From contig DAISWG010000066.1 of NCBI GenBank assembly GCA_036826475.1, forward strand, positions 1-18,434: a stretch of 18,434 nucleotides of DNA. Direction: 5' to 3'. The number at the start of each line of letters is the position of its first letter. The stretch's first letter is position 1. The notes beneath the pieces were generated by a model. That model saw nothing but the letters and a program-made list of their open reading frames with translations, ran no database searches and was not told where the DNA came from. Positions 13,276-18,434 of this stretch are shown piece after piece. Source of the stretch: Miltoncostaea sp036826475 (GTDB lineage Bacteria > Actinomycetota > Thermoleophilia > Miltoncostaeales > Miltoncostaeaceae). The position numbers were made by a program, and so were the translations under genes.

Positions 13276-14699
13276 GGGCCCCGTCCCTCCGGGCGGCGAT
13301 GGTGATCGTCGCGCTGGTCGCGTTCGGCGCGGCCGCCGCCGGCGTGGGCGTGCGGGCGGCGTACGCCGAGCGGACCACCGCCGACGAACCCCACTACCTG
13401 GTCACGGCGATCAGCATCTGGAACGACGGCGACCTCGACGTCTACGACGAGTTCCTGCACCGCGACTACGCGCCGTTCAACGGGCTGGTCCTGCGACCCC
13501 AGGCGGAACCGACCCGCGACGGACGCCTGATCGAGCCGCACGACCCGCTGCTGCCGGTGCTGCTGGCGGCGCCGGCCGGGCTCGGGGGATGGATCGCGGC
13601 GAAGCTCACGCTGTGCCTCGTCGCGGGGGCCCTGGCCGCCCTGACGCTGTGGACGGCGGTGCGGCGGTTCGCCGTGCCGGTGCTCCCCGCACTGGCGGTC
13701 GTGGGTCTCCTCGCCGCCACCGTGCCCCTGGCGGCCTACGGGTCGCAGGTGTACCCGGAGATCGTGGGGGCCCTCTGCGCCATGGGCGCCGTGGCCGCCA
13801 TGACCGGACCGATGCGCCGCGGGGGGCTGCTCGCGCTCGCCCTGTTCCTGGTGGCGCTCCCGTGGCTGTCGATCAAGTACGTCCCGGTGGCGGCGGCGCT
13901 GGCCGCGGTGGCCCTGTGGCGCCTCGCCCGCGAGCGCCGCGTCGTCCCGGCCGCCGCGCTGGCGGGCGCTCTGGCCGCGTGTGCCGTGGCGTTCGTCGCC
14001 GTCCACGTGACGGTGTACGGGGGGGTCACCGCATACGCCGCCGGGTCGCACTTCGCGAACGGCCAGCTGACCGTCGTGGGGGACGACCCCGACTACGTGG
14101 GGCGGAGCCGCCGGATCGTGGGGCTGCTGGTGGACCGCGACTTCGGGATCGGCGCCTGGCAGCCCCTGTGGCTGCTCCTGGTCCCCGCCGTCGGCGCGCT
14201 GCTGGCGCGGCGCCCCCGCGGCACCGCCGCGCTGCTGGTGCCGCTCGCGGCCGGCTGGTTCGTGGCGACGTTCCTTGCGCTGACGATGCAGGGCTGGTGG
14301 TTCCCGGGCCGCCAGCTGGTGGTGGTGCTGCCGCTGGCGGCGGTCGCGATCGCCTGGTGGGTCCGGGGCGGCGGCGCCCGCCTGGCCGCGGCCGTCGCGC
14401 TGGGCGCGATCGGGGTCGTCGCGCAGGCGTTCATCGTCACCGAGGGACTGCTGGGCCGGATCGCCTGGGTGGTCGACCTGCAGACCACCGCCGACCCCCT
14501 GTACCGCGCGATCCGCTGGATCACGCCCGACTACCTCGTCGAGGACGCCGCCACCTGGCCCCTCCACTGGGCGTGGACGGTCGCGCTCGCCGGCGCCGCC
14601 GTCTCGGCGTGGCGGGCCGAGCGCCGCCGGGACGTGACGGCCCCCGATCCCGGTGGCGCCCCCGATGTCCAATTGAACGCGCCCGCCGCGGTCAATTGA
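13272..14699 (+). CDS. Polytopic membrane protein, GT-C glycosyltransferase-like
   Basis: A 475-residue protein with about ten membrane segments. After the first segment comes TTADEPHYLVTAISIW, where D38-E39 occupy the place of the acidic loop motif of GT-C transferases (PMT/ArnT-like enzymes that take sugars from lipid-phosphate donors). A later soluble loop contains DPDYVGRSRRIVGLL, and near the end WWFPGRQLVVVLPL recalls the same class. The donor and acceptor are unknown. The GTG at 13272 overlaps the permease stop (GTGA), so it is part of the iron-transporter unit, an unexpected partner. The last codons lie within a repeated AATTGAA motif. GT-C assignment is moderate. Confidence 0.75.
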   Translation: MRAPSLRAAMVIVALVAFGAAAAGVGVRAAYAERTTADEPHYLVTAISIWNDGDLDVYDEFLHRDYAPFNGLVLRPQAEPTRDGRLIEPHDPLLPVLLAAPAGLGGWIAAKLTLCLVAGALAALTLWTAVRRFAVPVLPALAVVGLLAATVPLAAYGSQVYPEIVGALCAMGAVAAMTGPMRRGGLLALALFLVALPWLSIKYVPVAAALAAVALWRLARERRVVPAAALAGALAACAVAFVAVHVTVYGGVTAYAAGSHFANGQLTVVGDDPDYVGRSRRIVGLLVDRDFGIGAWQPLWLLLVPAVGALLARRPRGTAALLVPLAAGWFVATFLALTMQGWWFPGRQLVVVLPLAAVAIAWWVRGGGARLAAAVALGAIGVVAQAFIVTEGLLGRIAWVVDLQTTADPLYRAIRWITPDYLVEDAATWPLHWAWTVALAGAAVSAWRAERRRDVTAPDPGGAPDVQLNAPAAVN

Positions 14700-14738
14700 A
14701 GCCACGCGGCGTCAATCGAACGATGGGGCGCGCCCGCG
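14667..14738. repeat. Three imperfect direct repeats of GTC(C)AATYGAA followed by GC-rich tails
   Basis: Units begin at 14667, 14691 and 14711: GTCCAATTGAA, GTCAATTGAA and GTCAATCGAA, each followed by a GC-rich tail (CGCGCCCGCCGCG, GCCACGCGGC, and a longer tail with GCGCGCCCGCG). The first two overlap the last codons and stop of the GT-C-like gene; the third lies in the 55-nt convergent gap. TCAATTGA is itself palindromic. The AT-rich core stands out against the surroundings. Function unknown. Confidence 0.55.
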
Positions 14739-14754
14739 GTCCCGACCGGGCCGG

Positions 14755-15549
14755 CTAGAGCGAGAAGATGATCCCCGCCGGCTCGCCGGGGTCGGCGGCG
14801 ATGAGCGGCAGCGCCGCCCGCAGGGCCGTCTGGAAGACCCCGGCGCTGGCGCCGAACAGGCGCGCGAGCGTGTCGGCCGGGGTCAGCTCCTCCATCACCC
14901 CGTTCGCGTGGTCGGTGACGAAGCCGATCAGGGCGAACGGTAGCCGTGCCTCCCCCGCCAGGACGGTCTCGGGACCGCCGGTCTGGCTCACGCACGTCAC
15001 CCCGGCCGCGGCGAGCTGGGCGATCTCGCTGACCGTGTTGAGCCGCGGGCCGTCCACGTGCCCGTAGACGCCCCCGTCGTGGACGGCGAGGCCCGCGGCG
15101 GCGGCGCCCGCCACGAGGCCCGCGCGGACCCGCCCACCGAATGGCAACTCGTAGATCCAGTGGCCGCGGCCGGGGATCTCCGGACCCGTGAACAGGGTGC
15201 AGAGCGACCCGTCGGCCAGGCGGTTCGACGGGAAGTGGAGGTCGTCGAACACCACCAGCTGGCCGAGCTCCAGCGACGGGTCCACCGCCCCGCACACGGT
15301 GGTCGAGACGAGGGCGGCGACCCCCAGCGACGCGAGCGCCGCCACGTTCGCCCGCGGCGTGACCTGGTGCGACAGGCGGGCGTGGCCGGCCCCGTGGCGG
15401 GGGACGTGCGCCACGGGCACACCGTCCAGCTCTCCCAGGGTGACGGTGGCCGGGCCGTACGGGGTCCCCACCTCCTCGGTCCGGCGCCCCGCGAGCCCCT
15501 CGAGCTCGTAGAGGCCGGTCCCGGTGATCAGTCCGACGGGCGCGGGCAC
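14755..15549 (-). CDS. Purine nucleoside phosphorylase family (methylthioadenosine phosphorylase-like)
   Basis: A 264-residue cytoplasmic enzyme of the PNP/MTAP family, which splits a purine nucleoside such as 5'-methylthioadenosine with phosphate in nucleoside salvage. Visible motifs are GLITGTGLYELEG (phosphate loop, residues 6-18), HVPRHGAGHARLSH (48-61; R51 and H52), RANVAAL (67-73), VYGHVDGPRLNTVSEI (161-176) and VTDHANG (211-217). Two signatures deviate: the usual GPRxET is GPRLNT, and the usual GMTxxPE is VSQTGGPE, so the exact substrate is uncertain. The GTG at 15549 has TAGGCT 6 nt upstream. It converges with the GT-C-like gene. Confidence 0.87.
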   Translation of the reverse strand: MPAPVGLITGTGLYELEGLAGRRTEEVGTPYGPATVTLGELDGVPVAHVPRHGAGHARLSHQVTPRANVAALASLGVAALVSTTVCGAVDPSLELGQLVVFDDLHFPSNRLADGSLCTLFTGPEIPGRGHWIYELPFGGRVRAGLVAGAAAAGLAVHDGGVYGHVDGPRLNTVSEIAQLAAAGVTCVSQTGGPETVLAGEARLPFALIGFVTDHANGVMEELTPADTLARLFGASAGVFQTALRAALPLIAADPGEPAGIIFSL

Positions 15550-15555
15550 CGCGGC

Positions 15556-15561
15556 AGCCTA
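15556..15561 (-). promoter_or_regulatory. -10 box (TAGGCT) of a leaderless-type promoter
   Basis: On the minus strand TAGGCT ends 6 nt before the GTG of the phosphorylase gene, identical in sequence and spacing to the box at 973-978. Confidence 0.6.
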
Positions 15562-15613
15562 TTCACCCGTTCCGGCCGATGCGGCCCACCCGCGCGGTGG
15601 CTTGCATCCCCGC

Positions 15614-16129
15614 ATGGGACTCCTCCGGCGCCGCCACGACGAACCCGACCCCCAGCGCTTCGTCATGCGTCAGAAGCTCCTGGCGATCGGGGACGACTCC
15701 TGGATCGAGGACGACCGCGGCGACCGCGTCTTCACGGTCGACGGGAAGGCGTTCCGGCTCCGCCAGACCTTCGTGCTGAAGGACCGGTCCGGCCGTGAGG
15801 TCGCACGGATCAAGGAGCGCACGCTCACCATCCGCGACAAGATCGCCATCGAACGCGACGGCGCCCCCGACGTGATCGTGCACAAGGCGCTCGTCGGGCT
15901 CCGCGACCGCTTCGCCATCGACGTCGACGACGGCCCCGACATGAAGGCGCACGGCAACGTCGTGGACCACGAGTACGAGATCGAGCGGGACGGGGACACC
16001 GTGGCCACCGTGTCGAAACGATGGTTCCGGATCCGGGACACCTACGGCGTCGAGGTCGCCCCCGGCGAGGACGCCGCGCTCATGCTCGCGCTCACCGTGG
16101 CGATCGACGCGCTGACCACCCGCGGCTGA
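15614..16129 (+). CDS. LURP-one-related (LOR/YxjI-like) family protein
   Basis: A 171-residue protein of the LOR family, a tubby-like beta-barrel fold of unknown biochemical role in bacteria. Typical features are FVMRQKLLAIGDDSWIED near the start, then VFTVDGKAFRLRQTFVLKD, VARIKERTLTIRDKIAIERD and, near the end, KRWFRIRDTYGVEV. There are no membrane segments or signal. The ATG at 15614 begins just ahead of the domain; an upstream in-frame ATG at 15524 would overlap the phosphorylase start and add residues unlike the family. A TTGCAT hexamer 6 nt upstream could be a degenerate promoter. It ends 3 nt from the convergent cysteine-rich gene. Confidence 0.88.
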   Translation: MGLLRRRHDEPDPQRFVMRQKLLAIGDDSWIEDDRGDRVFTVDGKAFRLRQTFVLKDRSGREVARIKERTLTIRDKIAIERDGAPDVIVHKALVGLRDRFAIDVDDGPDMKAHGNVVDHEYEIERDGDTVATVSKRWFRIRDTYGVEVAPGEDAALMLALTVAIDALTTRG

Positions 16130-16132
16130 CGG

Positions 16133-16537
16133 TCACTCCCGGCGGTCGCCCACCCGGCGGGTCGCCGTGACGGTGTAGGTGCTCGCCGCGCCCGACAGCA
16201 GGAAGTCGGGGTTCACGCACGGCTCCACGCCGCGGTGCTCGAACGTCCGCTCGATGGTGGCGCGGCACATCGGCAGCGGCTCGCGGGCGGCGCGGAGTGC
16301 GCCGAAGCCCGCCTGGGTGCGCTGCATGCGACGCATGCGCTCCAGGTCGATCTCGACCCGGTAGACCCCCTCCAGGCAGCCGACCCAGGTGCGGCCGTCG
16401 CGCTCGTACGAGTACATGTTGGGGCAGCCGATCTCCAGGCAACCGGCCGGCTGCACCACCCGTTCGCACGAGACGGGACACTGGCGGCAGGAGCCTGCTG
16501 CGTGTGAGGCCGCGGCCGCCGGAGGGGTCAGCGCCAC
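16133..16537 (-). CDS. Cysteine-rich protein of unknown function
   Basis: I do not recognise a named family. The 134-residue product has eight cysteines at 17, 20, 24, 33, 38, 54, 91 and 107. The first five form C-x2-C-x3-C-x8-C-x4-C, in the text SCRQCPVSCERVVQP then GCLEIGCPNMY. This looks like a structural Zn or iron-sulfur site, followed by a charged helix (EIDLERMRRMQR) and a segment CVNPDF. No membrane segment is clear; the Ala-rich start is too weakly hydrophobic for a signal peptide. The start is set at GTG 16537, since the next GTG would remove the CxxC. No promoter box or ribosome binding site is obvious, so it might be read from dnaE through the hairpin upstream. Confidence 0.72.
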   Translation of the reverse strand: MALTPPAAAASHAAGSCRQCPVSCERVVQPAGCLEIGCPNMYSYERDGRTWVGCLEGVYRVEIDLERMRRMQRTQAGFGALRAAREPLPMCRATIERTFEHRGVEPCVNPDFLLSGAASTYTVTATRRVGDRRE

Positions 16538-16556
16538 TGCTGGTTCGGATGGGGCA

Positions 16557-16575
16557 CCCGGCTATTGAAGCCGGG
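16557..16575 (-). terminator. Hairpin downstream of dnaE, probable terminator
   Basis: A perfect 7-bp stem (CCCGGCT/AGCCGGG) with a 5-nt loop begins 38 nt after the dnaE stop on the minus strand. There is no T-run. It lies in the 75-nt gap before the cysteine-rich gene and probably ends dnaE messages, at least partly. Confidence 0.55.
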
Positions 16576-16612
16576 CCCCGCAGCGGTGGTCAAGCCGCCG
16601 CGGACGCCATGG

Positions 16613-18434
16613 TCAGGCGAGACACCGCTCGCCGAAGAGCGTCTTCAGCTCTGCTACGAGACCGTTCGCCCGCGGGTCCACCTTGAACTCGTCGCCGAGG
16701 TACAGCCGGCGCCGCCCGGCGCCCGTCTCGACGTCGACCACCACGGGCGCCGAGCCGGCGTGATCGACCAGCAGGCGGCGAAACTCGCCGAGCTCCGTCG
16801 CGGCCAGCCGGGACATCGGCACCCGCACCACCAGCCGCTCCTCCTCGGCGCCCTCCTCGGGCATGAACGGCTTCACGACCTGGGCGACGAGCTTCGTCTC
16901 GCCCTCCCCCTTCTGGTCCACCCGGCCCGTGATCAGGACCATGCCGTCGGCGATCAGGTGCTCCCGGCACTCGGTCATCACCGCGGGGACCACGACCACC
17001 TCGACGGAGCCCTCCAGGTCGTCGAGCCGGATGAACATCATCGGCTCGCCGCGGCGGGTGGTGATGTTCTTCACCATCCCGATGATCCCGCCGACCGTGA
17101 CCGTCTCGTTGTCGGCGCGGTCCGCCAGCCCGGCCAGGCCGCAGCTGACGGCCCGGGCGAGCTGCTGCCGGCAGTCCTGGAGCGGATGGCTGGAGACGTA
17201 GAGGCCGAGGGCCTCCTTCTCGGCGGCCAGCAGCTCGTCCTTCGGCATCTCGCGGAGCCCGATCGGCGGGTCCAGCTCCACGATGCCCGGCACCCCGCCG
17301 CCGTCGCCGCCGGGCATCCCCCCGAACAGCGACTCCTGGCCGGCGGCGATGTCGTTGCGCCGGCGCGCGGCGGCCGCGACGGCCGCCGGTATCGCCTCGA
17401 GCATCCCGAGGCGGGTCGCGCCCGTGCAGTCGAGGGCGCCGGACCGCACCAGGCTCTCCAGGGCGCGCTTGTTGACCTGGGCCTGGTCGACGCGGCGGCA
17501 GAAATCCCAGATCGTCTCGAACGGCCCCGCGGCGTCGCGCGCCGTGATGATCGCCGCCACCGCCGGGCCGCCGACGCCCTTCACCGCCGTCAGGCCGAAG
17601 CGGATCTCCGTCTCCCCCGTCACCGCGAAGTCGGCGCGGCTCACGTTCACGTCGGGCGGCAGCACCGCCAGCCCCATGTCGGTGCAGGCCGACACGTAGA
17701 ACGGCACCCGGTCCTTCGTGTCCATCACGGAGCTGAGGAGCGACGCCATGTACTCGGCCGGGTGGTTGGCCTTGAGGTAGGCGGTCCGGTAGGCCAGCAG
17801 GGCGTAGCAGGCGGCGTGGCTCTTGTTGAACGAGTAGTCGCCGGCGGCCTCGCACAGGGCCCACAGGCTCTGCGCCACCGGCTTCGCGGTGCCGCTGGCG
17901 ATGCAGCCCTCGATGAACTCGTCCTTGAGCGAGGCCATCAGGACCTTGTCCTTCTTGCCCACCGCCTTGCGGAGGTCGTCCGCGCGCGACGGCGAGAACC
18001 CGGCGAGCGCGCGGGAGATCGCCATCAGCTGCTCCTGGTACACCGCGACCCCGTAGGTGGGGCCCGTGATCGGCTCCAGGCGCGGATCCTCGAACGTCAC
18101 CCGCGAGGGGTCGCGCTTGTTGCGGGCGTAGGTGCTGATGAACGCCATCGGGCCCGGCCGGTAGAGGGCGACCAGGGCGATCAGGTCGGCGAACTCGGTG
18201 GGCCCCACCTCGCGGAGGGCCTCGCGCATGCCGCTCGACTCGAACTGGAACACGCCGATGGCGTCGCCGCGGGCGAGCATGCGGTACGTCGCCTCGTCGT
18301 CGAGCGGGACGGTCTCGATGTCGAGCTCCACCCCGTGCCGGTCGCGGATGAGCGCGAGCGCGCCGTCGATGACGTCGATGTTGCGCAGGCCCAGGAAGTC
18401 CATCTTCAGCAGGCCGAGCGCCTCGACGTCGTGG
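16613..18434 (-). CDS. dnaE: DNA polymerase III alpha subunit, C-terminal part (gene runs off the right edge)
   Basis: About 606 C-terminal residues of the replicative polymerase DnaE; the PHP domain and the catalytic palm aspartates lie beyond the window. The visible part begins HDVEALGLLKMDFLGLRN and contains GVFQFESSGM, ALYRPGPM and YGVAVYQEQLM of the fingers region, SFNKSHAACYALLAYRTAYL, a helix-hairpin-helix (AVKGVGGPAV) and an OB fold (VGGIIGMVKNITTRRGEPM). A clamp-binding pentapeptide QESLF is encoded at 17324-17338. All of this is in the usual order for the DnaE1 group, and the chain ends without a long tail. It is followed by a hairpin at 16557-16575. Confidence 0.95.
   Translation of the reverse strand, partial: HDVEALGLLKMDFLGLRNIDVIDGALALIRDRHGVELDIETVPLDDEATYRMLARGDAIGVFQFESSGMREALREVGPTEFADLIALVALYRPGPMAFISTYARNKRDPSRVTFEDPRLEPITGPTYGVAVYQEQLMAISRALAGFSPSRADDLRKAVGKKDKVLMASLKDEFIEGCIASGTAKPVAQSLWALCEAAGDYSFNKSHAACYALLAYRTAYLKANHPAEYMASLLSSVMDTKDRVPFYVSACTDMGLAVLPPDVNVSRADFAVTGETEIRFGLTAVKGVGGPAVAAIITARDAAGPFETIWDFCRRVDQAQVNKRALESLVRSGALDCTGATRLGMLEAIPAAVAAAARRRNDIAAGQESLFGGMPGGDGGGVPGIVELDPPIGLREMPKDELLAAEKEALGLYVSSHPLQDCRQQLARAVSCGLAGLADRADNETVTVGGIIGMVKNITTRRGEPMMFIRLDDLEGSVEVVVVPAVMTECREHLIADGMVLITGRVDQKGEGETKLVAQVVKPFMPEEGAEEERLVVRVPMSRLAATELGEFRRLLVDHAGSAPVVVDVETGAGRRRLYLGDEFKVDPRANGLVAELKTLFGERCLA

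Noticed and set aside
15602..15607. TTGCAT as a leaderless -10 box for the LOR gene
   Set aside because: The spacing (6 nt) fits, but the important second-position A is a T, so it was not listed as a feature.
16557..16575. Regulatory leader or riboswitch for the cysteine-rich gene
   Set aside because: A single short perfect stem with no further structure, after the dnaE stop, is better explained as a terminator.
1..18434. CRISPR arrays, tRNA or rRNA genes, insertion sequences, phage or defence genes
   Set aside because: I saw no regularly spaced repeats, cloverleaf-like sequence, transposase, integrase or known defence domain. Base composition looks uniform, so there is no clear sign of a recent mobile island.

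Overview
This is very G+C-rich bacterial DNA, fully packed with genes, with many GTG starts, 4-nt stop/start overlaps and many genes that appear to start transcription almost at their start codon (a TANNNT box 6-8 nt upstream). This suggests a high-G+C actinomycete, perhaps of class Thermoleophilia; the class is inferred from general character, not from a marker tree. No tRNA, rRNA, CRISPR array, insertion sequence or phage gene is visible. No stretch over 300 bases lacks a gene.

Layout. (1) 1-966, minus strand: the 5' end of infA (IF-1), a cold-shock protein gene just upstream of it, and a histidine-phosphatase gene. (2) 1023-4893, plus strand: a basic membrane-anchored protein, a Lin0512-family protein, then an ABC-2 exporter (ATPase plus permease), a polytopic membrane protein and a cyclophilin lipoprotein, mostly with overlapping or nearly touching ends. 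(3) 4903-5694, minus: a universal-stress-like protein. (4) 5761-8949, plus: a DtxR/MntR-type metal regulator with an altered metal site, a ferric-type ABC ATPase (FbpC-like) and an FAD-dependent oxidoreductase. (5) 8869-10596, minus: an unusual fusion of a flippase-like membrane domain with a GT2 glycosyltransferase. (6) 10664-14699, plus: ferric-type binding lipoprotein (FbpA-like), double-length permease (FbpB-like) and a GT-C-like membrane protein, joined by 4-nt overlaps. (7) 14755-16537: a nucleoside phosphorylase (MTAP family, minus), a LURP-one-related protein (plus) and an eight-cysteine unknown protein (minus). (8) 16613 to the edge, minus: the C-terminal part of DNA polymerase III alpha (dnaE).

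How the genes fit together. The ATPase at 6503 and the binding protein/permease pair at 10664-13275 look like one FbpABC-type Fe(III) importer split into two transcription units by a divergent glycosyltransferase gene. A metal-dependent regulator sits at the head of the first unit. The divergent promoter between the glycosyltransferase and fbpA carries a compact inverted repeat lying exactly between the proposed -35 and -10 boxes, a natural operator position. Three genes of lipid-linked sugar or redox type (FAD oxidoreductase, flippase-GT2 fusion, GT-C-like protein) are woven into the same locus.

The most striking signal is translational. At least two genes, infA and the FAD oxidoreductase, have no usable ATG, GTG or TTG and appear to start at CTG. 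The FbpB-like permease and the Lin0512 gene may do the same. Several operon junctions follow an NTGA overlap rule (GTGA or CTGA).
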